From a virus: a stretch of DNA of 49,441 nt. The notes under the pieces were generated by a model. It searched no databases, was not told the origin of the DNA, and was given only the letters and a program-made list of their open reading frames with translations. Both the position numbers and the translations under genes were made by a program. The stretch is taken from the IMG/VR virus record IMGVR_UViG_3300030114_000018, positions 1 to 49,441 of that record. One strand, 5' to 3'. Numbering within the stretch: position 1 is the first letter of the stretch; each line of letters opens with the position of its first letter. Below, piece by piece: positions 1-8,726 of the stretch.

Positions 1-338
1 TTACTTGTTATATTTACTATTTTTGTAATTTTTTCATCATTTGGATCTAATATAATATCTTCAATCATTCTTCTAGTGAAATAATTGTTATTATTTATAT
101 CTATTCTTAATTCCTTGTATAGTTCATCTTTGTAATCTTCAGTAAATTCTAAAGTACCATTTCTAAATGCTTCTGATTTTTGATTTACTGTTCTTAAATC
201 ATTAAATGTTATAAATTCAAAACCAGCATCTCCATCTACTTGACCGTTAATCTTATACCCTAAACCTTCAATACTAGGTAAATACCTAGGATAATCATAA
301 TAATTCAATACTTCAAATTCTTCTTTTTTATTTATCAT
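1..338 (-). CDS. Truncated head-region protein of unknown function
   Basis: The reading frame opens at an ATG at 338 after a good GGAGAG ribosome site and runs off the left edge of the window without a stop, so only about the first 112 residues are present (start MINKKEEFEVLNYYDY). No domain is recognised. The visible part is acidic and shows no membrane segment. It is the next gene downstream of the major capsid gene on the same strand, 60 bases after it, where many tailed phages carry head-completion or head-tail connector genes. That role is suggested only by position. The existence of the gene is well supported; its function is not. Confidence 0.7.
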   Translation of the reverse strand, partial: MINKKEEFEVLNYYDYPRYLPSIEGLGYKINGQVDGDAGFEFITFNDLRTVNQKSEAFRNGTLEFTEDYKDELYKELRIDINNNNYFTRRMIEDIILDPNDEKITKIVNITS

Positions 339-399
339 TGTTTTCTCTCCTTATAATTTAGGGGAAAGAATTAATTCCTTCCCCATTTAATTTATTTTA

Positions 400-1392
400 T
401 TATTTTACTTTTATTTTAGCAACTTTTTCAAGATGATCTATTGCATAAATAAATTCATATCCAGTGAACTTCAATTCAATAGTTTCTTTTGCATTGTTTA
501 AATCTTGTAATACTCTTAATTGTCCTCTCATATCACATTTTCCAATTTTATCTGAGAATCCAAAAATTGTTTTTGCCGGAATTAATGTGCTTCCATCAAC
601 CAATAACTTACCAGCAGATATTTGAGCTAATGGAACACTGTTGTAAACATTAAGTATACCAGTACCCATATTTAAAGAGTCTTTCATGTTATAAGATAAG
701 AAATCTGTATAACCAGGCATATTCTTAATATCTCTTAAATCTGTTGATAATCCAGTAATTAATTGTTGTCCTGTAAATGAATGATCAGTTACATAACCAG
801 CAAAATCATCCATTAATTGAACTGTTAATCCACCAGTTGCATCAAATACATTAGCACCTGATACTAATAATGAATTAAGATTAGCAAATATTGATTGGAA
901 TTTTTTGTTTTGAAGAGCTTGAATAGCATCAAGAGTTAATTGTGCAATAGTTAATGCACCATTTCTTCTTAAATCATCATATCTTAATTCTGTTTCAATT
1001 TGTAGGTTTGTATGTACCATTTTATATCTATTGAAGTCGATATAAGACTTATCTACACTACCACCTCTTTCAGAAACTTCGTGTGCTAGTAAAGAGTTCT
1101 TATAAGTTCCAATTGAATTATAATCATCAAATTCTCCAATAGCACCTTGATTGAACATAGTATCTAATAATTCAGAAGGTTCATCGTAGATTTGTTCTTG
1201 TACAACTCTTTGTAAATAATCTGATAAAGCTACATTTCCTAACCCACTGTTTGCAATTTCTACTGCAAATTTATTTACTGTTTCTGAAATTGCAATTTGT
1301 TCTGGTGTTAATTCCTTTTTATTTACTACTTTCTCTGCCCATTCGTACATTGTACCCTTGCTTGTCATGTATTGTGATAATTCTATATTCAT
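400..1392 (-). CDS. Major capsid protein, HK97-like
   Basis: A 330-residue protein that probably forms the shell of the phage head. Its length and composition (few Cys, mixed alpha/beta, a hydrophobic Gly/Asn-rich middle followed by a beta-rich C-terminal part) suit an HK97-fold capsid protein. Its place is the strongest evidence: terminase, portal, protease/scaffold, small head protein and then this gene all lie in order on the same strand. The start ATG at 1392 has a strong GGAGGAAATAAATT leader. No N-terminal scaffold-like delta domain is obvious, which agrees with a separate scaffold encoded upstream. Identification is from gene order and general character, not from a unique motif. Alternative: another abundant head protein. 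Confidence 0.8.
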   Translation of the reverse strand: MNIELSQYMTSKGTMYEWAEKVVNKKELTPEQIAISETVNKFAVEIANSGLGNVALSDYLQRVVQEQIYDEPSELLDTMFNQGAIGEFDDYNSIGTYKNSLLAHEVSERGGSVDKSYIDFNRYKMVHTNLQIETELRYDDLRRNGALTIAQLTLDAIQALQNKKFQSIFANLNSLLVSGANVFDATGGLTVQLMDDFAGYVTDHSFTGQQLITGLSTDLRDIKNMPGYTDFLSYNMKDSLNMGTGILNVYNSVPLAQISAGKLLVDGSTLIPAKTIFGFSDKIGKCDMRGQLRVLQDLNNAKETIELKFTGYEFIYAIDHLEKVAKIKVK

Positions 1393-1416
1393 AATTTATT
1401 TCCTCCTCTTTCTCTA

Positions 1417-1878
1417 TTAAGCTAATTTAGCTGTTGCGTCTATTTCAAACCCAGCTAATGTATGTCCACAATCAGGAACTAGTCCAATAAATTTAATTAT
1501 TGTAACTGCATTTGATGGTGAAGCGATTAGTTTTCCAGCAGATATATTTAAATAGCTACCTATTGCAAGTGATGCATTAACTGTAGAATTGTATTCAGTT
1601 GTAGCCCATCTACCTTCTAAAGTATTTAAGTATCCTCTTTCTCCGGCTAATATTGTATCTTGATCTGTATCGTAAACAGAGATAGCAAAACCTTGAGCAA
1701 CATCTCTTGTTAGTTTAGTACCCCTATCTAATAATTTTGCTCCAGCAATCGAGTTTGCGAGTGCTAGTGTTTTGGTTGATTCATCAGTAGTTACAAAAGT
1801 CCCCCTTACCATATCAACTGATACTGTATTTTGCCCATTTGCATAGTCGTTTCCATTTGTTTGTAAATTTCTTAACAT
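1417..1878 (-). CDS. Small head protein, probable capsid decoration/stabilisation
   Basis: A 153-residue protein rich in Ala, Thr, Gly and Asn, with alternating hydrophobic residues typical of a beta-rich structural protein and no Cys-rich or membrane segment. It lies directly upstream of the major capsid gene (24-base gap, own ribosome site) and would be made in the same amounts. Small proteins in this position are often head decoration or stabilisation proteins, for example lambda gpD-like or DUF2190-like. The assignment rests on position, size and composition. A homing endonuclease gene has been inserted just upstream and ends in its own terminator, so this gene may depend on read-through or on a promoter in the AT-rich leader at about 1880-1935. 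Confidence 0.6.
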   Translation of the reverse strand: MLRNLQTNGNDYANGQNTVSVDMVRGTFVTTDESTKTLALANSIAGAKLLDRGTKLTRDVAQGFAISVYDTDQDTILAGERGYLNTLEGRWATTEYNSTVNASLAIGSYLNISAGKLIASPSNAVTIIKFIGLVPDCGHTLAGFEIDATAKLA

Positions 1879-1935
1879 AATTTATTTCCTCGCTTTCATT
1901 ATTCTAATTTTTTTAATTTATTTTTTTATATAATA

Positions 1936-1970
1936 AAAGAGAGATTAGTGAATTTATCTAATCTCTCTTT
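1936..1970 (-). terminator. Intrinsic terminator after the first EDxHD endonuclease gene
   Basis: A perfect 13-bp stem (AAAGAGAGATTAG and its complement) with a 9-base loop is followed on the minus strand by a T-rich tract. It ends the endonuclease transcript before the small head gene. Confidence 0.7.
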
Positions 1971-1985
1971 GTATTTATTATTATT

Positions 1986-3470
1986 TTATGCATATTCGAA
2001 AGTAAAACCTTTATATTCTTTTCTTATACCCTTACAAACCTCTGATATATTTTGTCTAATTAATGTTGTTCCAAATATTTTTATTGACTGTTTTGATAAT
2101 TCCGAAACAGACTGAAATACCCCTAATAAAAAATTATCTTTGAATACTTTAACTGAATTTCCACCCATTTTCCCATTATTCCCAACGGCTTTTCTAATTT
2201 CGTTTTTAGCGTCATAATTACACCAACATACTTCTGTGCCTTGTTTAAGGTATCTGATAATTGTTGCTCTATGCAAATGCATTAGATTAGCAATGTCTAA
2301 AGTAGTTAATTCAGAATTATTATTTTTATAATCACAGGCAACTTTTACTAAATTAGATAAAGCAAATTCTTCTGCTTTTTCCCAATTGATTTTAGATAAA
2401 TCAAATAACTTTGATAAATTAGATTTTAGAATATTATTTTTAATATATTGAAATCTGTCATTATTATCATAATCACAATCAATTCTAATAACTTCAATTC
2501 CATGTTCTTGTGCAAGTTTGTCTTTATAGTCATCAATTTCTTTCGTTTCTGTGGAATTTCTTCCTTCTAAATCCTTCTTATTCCCGTGTCCTAATGCTCC
2601 GTCCATTTCTATTATTTTATTAATAGACGACACATAAAAATCATACCTTCTTGGTTTAATCCATTCAGGAGTAAATTCAGTTTCAAAATCTAATCCTAAT
2701 TGTTCAAGGACACTTAATGCAAATTTATTTGGATATTTGAATCCATCAGAACAAGAGCATGATATACCTTGTTTATAAATTGTACATATCGACATTGATT
2801 TTTCCTTGATTTTCCCACAATTAGGGCAGACCGGATTAATTTTTTGTTTACTAGATTTAGTATACTTTTTTGAGTCTTCATATCCATTTGAGAAATATTG
2901 AATTAATTCTGGTGCAGTTGTTGGAATATCATTAATTCCTTCTACTACTATATGACCAGAACAAGATGAACAACCTTGCTTTCTTGATAATAACATATTT
3001 TCTTCAATCCATAATTCTTCTTTATATTCTTTATCTTTTATGCTCCAATGTTCTCTACAATCAAAGCTACACTTATTACATCTGTATTTGTAGTATTTCC
3101 ATTCAGTTTCATATTTATCTTTGTCTACTTTTCTATCAATGATAGTAATATCTCTTTTATCATCTTGAAATCTAGTACCAATCTTTACTTTAAAATCTCT
3201 AGTTATTTTTCCTAATACTTGTCCTAGTTGACATTTAGCAAAATTAGTTGTAGTAATTTTTGTAATATTTTCCAAGTATTTAATTGTTAATTTACTATTT
3301 TCAATGTCATACCCAATAATTTCAATATAACCTTCAATATTATCATATATGAAATAGATTTTACAACCCATACATCCCAACCAGTTAATCTTACTTTTAT
3401 ACCTTCCTTCTGTAAACCTTGGTAATTCCTCTATGAATACTTTTCTTGTTTTACTTTTATTTTCTTGCAT
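1986..3470 (-). CDS. Free-standing homing endonuclease, EDxHD (Vsr-like) family with zinc ribbons
   Basis: A 494-residue protein that probably cuts a specific site in phage DNA to spread itself. The N-terminal 130 residues form repeated beta-rich units starting with the signature FIEELPRF. Two CxxC pairs follow (about 130-175), then the phrase GINDIPTTAPEL and another CPNCG ribbon (about 210-245). The nuclease core at 270-330 contains YDFYVSS then IEMDGALGHG, and VIRIDCDY, matching the EDxHD fold of enzymes such as I-Bth0305I. The last 50 residues look like a NUMOD-type DNA-reading module. It splits the head gene cluster and has its own terminator. A longer paralogue lies at 24229-26049. In the usual IE(M/I)xGxQHY motif the Gln is replaced by Leu-Gly here, so activity is uncertain. 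Confidence 0.8.
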   Translation of the reverse strand: MQENKSKTRKVFIEELPRFTEGRYKSKINWLGCMGCKIYFIYDNIEGYIEIIGYDIENSKLTIKYLENITKITTTNFAKCQLGQVLGKITRDFKVKIGTRFQDDKRDITIIDRKVDKDKYETEWKYYKYRCNKCSFDCREHWSIKDKEYKEELWIEENMLLSRKQGCSSCSGHIVVEGINDIPTTAPELIQYFSNGYEDSKKYTKSSKQKINPVCPNCGKIKEKSMSICTIYKQGISCSCSDGFKYPNKFALSVLEQLGLDFETEFTPEWIKPRRYDFYVSSINKIIEMDGALGHGNKKDLEGRNSTETKEIDDYKDKLAQEHGIEVIRIDCDYDNNDRFQYIKNNILKSNLSKLFDLSKINWEKAEEFALSNLVKVACDYKNNNSELTTLDIANLMHLHRATIIRYLKQGTEVCWCNYDAKNEIRKAVGNNGKMGGNSVKVFKDNFLLGVFQSVSELSKQSIKIFGTTLIRQNISEVCKGIRKEYKGFTFEYA

Positions 3471-3521
3471 AATTTATTTCCTCCTTTAATCTTCTATGAA
3501 TATAAAATGTTATTTATTTTA

Positions 3522-3704
3522 TTATTTATAATCTTTTAAACATTCTTGTAAATAAGGTGAATCTTCAAATAGGAATACCTTATATCTAGGATTATTTCTA
3601 TCATCCGTAACTTTTTTTAATATACAATCCTTCTTTACTAAGAATGTCATTTCTTTAATTGTATCAGCTACATAATAAGAACGTTGTTTTTGTTCCAACT
3701 CCAA
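3522..3704 (-). CDS. Small DUF5659-like protein
   Basis: A 60-residue protein with a strong ribosome site (AGGAGGTGATTGGAGTTGGA region) between the endonuclease and the capsid protease. The C-terminal half, KVFLFEDSPYLQECLKDY, matches the general pattern of the small phage/plasmid family DUF5659 (vF.Fe.t..l...l..y). Two further small proteins in this window, at 11210-11404 and 44759-44956, share the pattern more clearly. The function of the family is unknown. It is charged and has no membrane segment. It could be a small DNA-associated or regulatory protein, but nothing in the sequence decides this. Confidence 0.55.
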   Translation of the reverse strand: MELEQKQRSYYVADTIKEMTFLVKKDCILKKVTDDRNNPRYKVFLFEDSPYLQECLKDYK

Positions 3705-3770
3705 TCACCTCCTATACCAATATTAACATATATTAGTATATTTATCAATAGCTTCTTGATTTGATTTATT

Positions 3771-4625
3771 TTATTTCCAATTAACATCAGCAAAACTAAA
3801 TTCTTTATCATTATTAGATGTTGAGTTTAAATTTACTTCTACCTTTGGCTCTTTATTTAATTCTGAAACTTCAATTTGTGATTTTCCAGCTTTTGCTTTA
3901 GCAATCACTTTTTGAGCAATAAATATTTCCATCTTAGAATTATCCATAGTTTCAATAGCTTCTTTGACTTCACTAAGTTCTAAATCTTTTTCAGAAATTA
4001 ACTTAGTTGATAAGTATTCATTTTTAAATGTTTCTTTCTTTTCAGCAATTTCAAGAGCTTCTTTTTCTGCATTTATTTTATCTAATTCCTCTTTAAAAGG
4101 TTTTAGTTCAGAAAGTTCCAATTCTTTAGCTTGAAGTAATTCGTCTTTTTCAGCAATTACACTTTCTTTTTCAGAAATATTTTTACCTAAATCAACAATA
4201 GAACTAATTTTTGAAGATAGTTCTATTTCTTTTTCTTTTAATTTATTTTGTAATTCTGACATTTCCTCATCTTTTTTCTTACATGTAGCGTTTGCTTCAT
4301 CTAATTCTTTTGTTGCTTTTTCTTTGGCTAGTGTAGATTCACAACATTGCATATTATATGTTGCTTGTGGCATAAATACCATTGCCACACATGTTCCATC
4401 ACCTAATACAACTGTACCATCCTCATTCATTATATATGGAATTTGAATATAATTTTCTTCCAAATCATCATATTCATGAATTAAAATTTCTTGTTCTACT
4501 GGATGAATTATTACTGTATCTGGGTCATATTCACTATCCCATAATGCATCATAAATAGCTTTATAAACATCTCCAATAGTTAGAGATGAATTTTCTATTT
4601 GTTTACTTTTTTTTGTATTTACCAT
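3771..4625 (-). CDS. Nested in-frame scaffold protein (internal start)
   Basis: Inside the protease/scaffold gene the codons for Gly-Gly-Asn-Lys-Lys are GGAGGAAATAAAAAA followed by ATG at 4625, a near-perfect ribosome site and start in the same frame. Translation from it would give a 284-residue protein beginning MVNTKKSKQIENSS. It contains a small acidic domain and the whole coiled coil but no protease domain. Overlapping in-frame scaffold genes are established for lambda (Nu3 within C) and other phages. The ribosome site is seen directly; use of it is inferred. Confidence 0.65.
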   Translation of the reverse strand: MVNTKKSKQIENSSLTIGDVYKAIYDALWDSEYDPDTVIIHPVEQEILIHEYDDLEENYIQIPYIMNEDGTVVLGDGTCVAMVFMPQATYNMQCCESTLAKEKATKELDEANATCKKKDEEMSELQNKLKEKEIELSSKISSIVDLGKNISEKESVIAEKDELLQAKELELSELKPFKEELDKINAEKEALEIAEKKETFKNEYLSTKLISEKDLELSEVKEAIETMDNSKMEIFIAQKVIAKAKAGKSQIEVSELNKEPKVEVNLNSTSNNDKEFSFADVNWK

Positions 4626-5378
4626 TTTTTTATTTCCTCCTTCATTGCTTTGTGCATCTTCATTATTTAATTTATTATCAACTGAATTTTTATCAGTTTG
4701 ATTACTTGTATTGATAGGATTAAATTGTTCTATTTTTTTAATAGCATCATTGTCTTCAACTAAAGCGTTTGAGATTTGAATTTCTTGATCTTCTTCTGCC
4801 ACTTCTAGTAATCCTGCGACTCCGTATGCTGGAGATATATTACTTCCCAATAAACAATTTGAAAGCCAATTTAATCCTTTTATCCATTTAACACCTTCGT
4901 CCATATAATATTCAGAATAAGCAATTTCCCAACTTGTATGTAGTGATATTCCTAATCTATTAATAACTGAAATAACATTTTCATATCTAGCCCATATACA
5001 TGCTACAGCAACTATACATCGTTTAGTTACACCATCAATTTCAATATTTTCTATTGAAACTTCTGTATGATAACCTACTGATTGAGTATCAAAAACATAT
5101 TTTTTAACTAAATTACCATTCTCATCTTTTACATATGTTACTTTTGCTTCATGACTACCAAAATCTAACTTACCATTTTTATCAATTACTTTACATTGCA
5201 CTGGTCTAGTAGCTAATCCTAATAATTCATCTTGTGATAAATCAGATTCACGAAGTCCGACTCCATTTAAATTTGATTCATCAAGTGGACATATTAAAAA
5301 TTTTCCAACTAAATCACCATTATCTTTTGAGGAGAGTTCTAATAATTCCCCATTTAAAACTAAATTATTATCATTCAT
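3771..5378 (-). CDS. Capsid maturation protease with fused C-terminal scaffold
   Basis: A 535-residue protein starting at the ATG at 5378; the GTG twelve bases upstream lies inside the GGGAGGTG ribosome site and is unlikely to be used. Residues 1-190 form a compact Cys-containing domain with a conserved-looking LHTSWEIAYSEYY stretch, best explained as a prohead protease-type domain. No catalytic Ser/His pair can be proved by eye. Residues 350-500 are a long, highly charged coiled coil rich in Glu and Lys, typical of scaffolding proteins. The gene lies between portal and capsid genes, the usual protease/scaffold place. A second ribosome site and ATG inside the gene give a scaffold-only product (next entry), as in lambda C/Nu3. 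Function is inferred from order and architecture. Confidence 0.65.
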   Translation of the reverse strand: MNDNNLVLNGELLELSSKDNGDLVGKFLICPLDESNLNGVGLRESDLSQDELLGLATRPVQCKVIDKNGKLDFGSHEAKVTYVKDENGNLVKKYVFDTQSVGYHTEVSIENIEIDGVTKRCIVAVACIWARYENVISVINRLGISLHTSWEIAYSEYYMDEGVKWIKGLNWLSNCLLGSNISPAYGVAGLLEVAEEDQEIQISNALVEDNDAIKKIEQFNPINTSNQTDKNSVDNKLNNEDAQSNEGGNKKMVNTKKSKQIENSSLTIGDVYKAIYDALWDSEYDPDTVIIHPVEQEILIHEYDDLEENYIQIPYIMNEDGTVVLGDGTCVAMVFMPQATYNMQCCESTLAKEKATKELDEANATCKKKDEEMSELQNKLKEKEIELSSKISSIVDLGKNISEKESVIAEKDELLQAKELELSELKPFKEELDKINAEKEALEIAEKKETFKNEYLSTKLISEKDLELSEVKEAIETMDNSKMEIFIAQKVIAKAKAGKSQIEVSELNKEPKVEVNLNSTSNNDKEFSFADVNWK

Positions 5379-5410
5379 TTTCTTCCTCACCTCCCTTCAA
5401 ATATATTTTG

Positions 5411-7108
5411 TTATAATTGACCATCTTTTCTTGCTTTATTTTCTGTATTTTGGTCTAAATTTTTATTCTTTTCAGAACCATTTGAATTAGTGGTTGAATC
5501 TCCTTCTGTTCCAATGATACCAGTTTCACTATCGCTTGCAGTAAATGATGTTAAATGTGGGCTAAATATTTTATCTACATCATTATCATTTTCTTCTTTT
5601 CTTCTTTCAACTTCAGTATTATAATCCATTCCTAATAACTCACATACAGATTTATAACTGAAACCTAACTTACTATAAATTAATTCTACAAACTTTAATT
5701 TGGCATCATCTGATAACAATTCAGATTTTTCTATACTAATTACTGGAATATATGCTGAATCAATACCATTCTCTTTACATATTACTTTTAGATATTTATT
5801 TAATGTATTTTCAAATTGATAAACTATCTTATTAACTGTCTTTAGCAACTCATCAACTGAAACTTGTACACTATTAAAAGATGATTTAGATTCATTACTT
5901 AAAAATGAAATACCTAAACTATTTAATACTTGATTTTTATATCTTAGAATAACTGAGTGTTCAGTTAATTCAGCTTTAGGTTCTTTTATTTGTAAATCTT
6001 CAACATAAGCAGGAGAAGTATATATAACAACCTTTTGCCCCATTGCTTTAACTAATTCATCTTGTGCAAATTTTAATTCTGCAAAGTTCTTTGTTTTTTG
6101 TCCGTCATTTCCCATTAACTCTTTTCTAGTTTTTTGATAAAATATCTTCTTTGAACTTACAAGTATATTTTCTCTATCTATATTATCTATTGTCTCAAGC
6201 ATAAGTAATGCATTTAAAGCTTTGAATATAGGCGATACTCCATATATACCATTTAATTCATTAATTCTATGTACACCAGTTCTTTTAGGATCTAATATTG
6301 CCCATTTATAATTATTTTTATATGCTTCATATATTTCTGGTGGGTAATTCTTTTGTATTTCATCTTCTATATTATCTGAAAAATTAATAAAACTAGATTT
6401 AATTGTTTTATACTTGGCTTGTGTTATCGCTAGTCTACTTTTTAATTCAATCATATCCATATATAACAATGGCTCACCGTCAATAATATAATCAGTAAAA
6501 TGAACTAATCCTAATGGATATGTAGATATTCCATAAGTACCATCACTATTACTTCTTAGATATGTGAAATATGTTCCTTCAGTAAATGTCAGCATTCCTT
6601 CTTTTCTTATTTGAAGTTTTAAATCAACATTATCAATAAAGTTACTTAAAATTGTATCAACTTTATCTTTTAATTTATTTTTCTTTTTTACATTGTCAGG
6701 TAATTTAGGAAATGATATTTTATAATTTGTATTGACGTTATTTTCTATAGTACCAATAACAATACCAACTAAGTCATTTTTATTAGCATAATATTTAATT
6801 AAACTATTCACTTCTAATACTTTATGAATATGATTTTGTGTTCCTTGTGCTAACATATTTAATTTTTCTGGTGTAGTATTATACGAATGATTTTCATATC
6901 TAACTATTTTGTTAATTAAATGTTGATTAGTACCAAAATTATAAGATGCTTGTTCAAAATCTAATTCATTATCTGTTTTTATATGTGTTGAAGCAAAAAC
7001 AGTGTATTCTTTATTTTCATTTTGAACCAATGTTATTGGCTGAGAAGCATCTAATATATCATTTGCTACTTCAACTGATATTGTTGTTTTTTCTTTTTTT
7101 GTAGGCAA
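5411..7108 (-). CDS. Portal protein
   Basis: A 565-residue protein, the usual size for a portal, placed directly downstream of the large terminase and upstream of the protease/scaffold. It probably forms the dodecameric ring at one vertex of the head, through which DNA is pumped. Recognisable portal-like stretches include the region around GVHRINELNGIYGVSPIFKA (about 280-300), the helix that follows it, and a Gln/Lys-rich helical stem later (about 330-430). The C-terminal tail is polar and low-complexity. The start ATG at 7108 has a strong GGAGGTG site. A variant of the genome-wide AT motif (AACAAAATATAAAA) lies just before the ribosome site. Identification rests on size, order and general pattern. 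Confidence 0.8.
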   Translation of the reverse strand: MPTKKEKTTISVEVANDILDASQPITLVQNENKEYTVFASTHIKTDNELDFEQASYNFGTNQHLINKIVRYENHSYNTTPEKLNMLAQGTQNHIHKVLEVNSLIKYYANKNDLVGIVIGTIENNVNTNYKISFPKLPDNVKKKNKLKDKVDTILSNFIDNVDLKLQIRKEGMLTFTEGTYFTYLRSNSDGTYGISTYPLGLVHFTDYIIDGEPLLYMDMIELKSRLAITQAKYKTIKSSFINFSDNIEDEIQKNYPPEIYEAYKNNYKWAILDPKRTGVHRINELNGIYGVSPIFKALNALLMLETIDNIDRENILVSSKKIFYQKTRKELMGNDGQKTKNFAELKFAQDELVKAMGQKVVIYTSPAYVEDLQIKEPKAELTEHSVILRYKNQVLNSLGISFLSNESKSSFNSVQVSVDELLKTVNKIVYQFENTLNKYLKVICKENGIDSAYIPVISIEKSELLSDDAKLKFVELIYSKLGFSYKSVCELLGMDYNTEVERRKEENDNDVDKIFSPHLTSFTASDSETGIIGTEGDSTTNSNGSEKNKNLDQNTENKARKDGQL

Positions 7109-7158
7109 TAGTTTTTCACCTCCTTTAGTTTTATATTTTGTTTAGAATTGTGGTTGAT

Positions 7159-8433
7159 TTATTGAACTGAATATGATGTTACGAATGATGGTGCATCTGA
7201 CCAATCATCCTCATCATCTTTATCTTGTAAATCTAATTCCCATTGTTTTATTAAATAATTTCCCATTGCTAATGAAATATATCTATCTTTGGTTGCTGAT
7301 GCAGTCGGTTCTTCCAATGCTAGACTTCCTTTACTAATAGTTTGATTCAATCCAACCATTTCATTTATTAATAAATCTGTTTGAACATAAACTAGTTCAT
7401 ACCACACCTGTTGATCTAAACCTACATCTTTTTTGTTATAAAATGGTTTGGTGTCTAAATAATCTTTTGCTTGAACTGAATTTATTAATAACTTTAACTT
7501 TTTCCTATCTAATGCATCTTTCATAGCATAATGCATTTGTTCATTTATTTTTGATTGACCTTTATAACTAAATAATACAGGCAATGCATCTTTATTTTTT
7601 ATTCTTTTAGCAACTTCATCATCATTGAAACATTTAAATGGAGGATATTCTTTATCTCTTTCCTCAGAATAAGTTATCTTACCTAATTCATCAGCTATTG
7701 ATAAACCTGCATTTTGAGTATCTAATACTAATATATCTGCATCAAAATCATAAAATATTTCTTTAATTCTAGTTGCTTGTATTGTTGTATTATCTCCTTT
7801 GAAAGCTTCAATATATGGTATTTGTCTTTCATAGATATCTCCACTAGGTAAAGCTCTAATGCAAGTTATAACGGTATTATCATTTTTATCATTATTAACC
7901 ATAGCTATATCTACAGAAACTATTCTTTTTTCACCATTTTGCTTAGGTATCTCATGTGGATTCTTTTTCTTTTCTAATACATCTTGCGCAGTTCTAGGAT
8001 AGAAAGCTTTTTTCATAGTTTGTGCATTATTCATTAAATCAAAAGTATAAAAAGCATCTTCTCCTTGACCGACCATTTGGTTTTCATATTCCATTGCAAA
8101 TGCAACTGTTCCTAATTTTTTCTTTTCTTTTATTAATTGTTTTCTTGTACGAATATTATGTTTTAATGTTATAGCATAATCAAATCCCATAAATATAGCT
8201 TCTGATTTTTTAAACATGTCAACGACTGATAATTTTATCATCTTAGACATCCAATGTTGTGCAAAATATGCAGAACTTATATATATTTCAGTAGGTTCTT
8301 CTTTTAGATGTTCATATTCTGGATTATTTAAATATGGTACTTGACGTATGATTAAGAATGGAGATAATACAAAGTCTATAATATCTTTTTTAATCATACG
8401 AAATTCTTCATATATCATAACTGTAGCTCTATA
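7159..8433 (-). CDS. terL: Large terminase subunit, 3' exon (nuclease domain)
   Basis: This exon gives the last 424 residues of a 597-residue terminase after removal of the intron at 8434-8726. It opens with YRATVMIYEEF, the Walker B strand with its catalytic acidic pair, so the ATPase domain is completed only after splicing. The RNase H-like nuclease follows: VSVDIAM (first Asp), ILVLDTQNAG (second acidic position), and later helices. The protein drives DNA into the head and cuts it. A reading frame could begin at the TTG formed by the last intron base, but no ribosome site precedes it, so separate translation is unlikely. The joined sequence across the intron (NARG then YRATV) is continuous terminase sequence, which fixes the splice site. 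Confidence 0.9.
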   Translation of the reverse strand, partial: YRATVMIYEEFRMIKKDIIDFVLSPFLIIRQVPYLNNPEYEHLKEEPTEIYISSAYFAQHWMSKMIKLSVVDMFKKSEAIFMGFDYAITLKHNIRTRKQLIKEKKKLGTVAFAMEYENQMVGQGEDAFYTFDLMNNAQTMKKAFYPRTAQDVLEKKKNPHEIPKQNGEKRIVSVDIAMVNNDKNDNTVITCIRALPSGDIYERQIPYIEAFKGDNTTIQATRIKEIFYDFDADILVLDTQNAGLSIADELGKITYSEERDKEYPPFKCFNDDEVAKRIKNKDALPVLFSYKGQSKINEQMHYAMKDALDRKKLKLLINSVQAKDYLDTKPFYNKKDVGLDQQVWYELVYVQTDLLINEMVGLNQTISKGSLALEEPTASATKDRYISLAMGNYLIKQWELDLQDKDDEDDWSDAPSFVTSYSVQ

Positions 8434-8726
8434 CAATTTGTTATTAACTCTAAGTTTTTTATCTTAGACTCTGGAGGTTTCCCTCATTTTCATCGGTAGG
8501 TCTTTACTACCCAGATTGGCGTACATTTTAATCTGCTTATTGCAACCATAAAGATTGAGGATACTCATGGAAGGATTATATTTATTCACCTTCTACGCTC
8601 TACGGTATTATTATAAGTATAATAACTTACCTCGGTATTAGCATATATAAACTTAGCTTTCACCGATTTTACCCCCTAATAATCTTAATTCTTCTATGGT
8701 GTTGAATTAAGACGGCTATATTACTA
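8434..8726 (-). ncRNA. Group I intron without ORF, in the terminase gene
   Basis: This 293-base insert interrupts terL between a Gly codon (GGT) and a Tyr codon (TAT). It shows the boundary rules of group I introns: the 5' exon ends in T, and the intron ends in G. The exon end AGAGGU can pair with an internal guide GCCGUCU near the intron start (P1 with a U.G pair at the splice site and one bulged G). A P2-like stem follows (TCTTAATTC with GAATTAAGA), and stems such as GGGTAG/CTACC and GAGG/CCTC lie near the 3' end. The frame closes at once inside the intron (TAG), so functional terminase needs splicing. The core P3-P7 pairing was not fully worked out by eye. Confidence 0.85.

Noticed and set aside
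5234-5416. Plus-strand frames opposite the capsid protease and other late genes
   Set aside because: They are antisense to recognised genes, lack ribosome sites and give low-complexity sequence.
7159-8436. Independent gene starting at TTG 8436 for the terminase C-terminal half
   Set aside because: The TTG includes the last intron base, no ribosome site precedes it, and the preceding exon joins exactly at TAT 8433.
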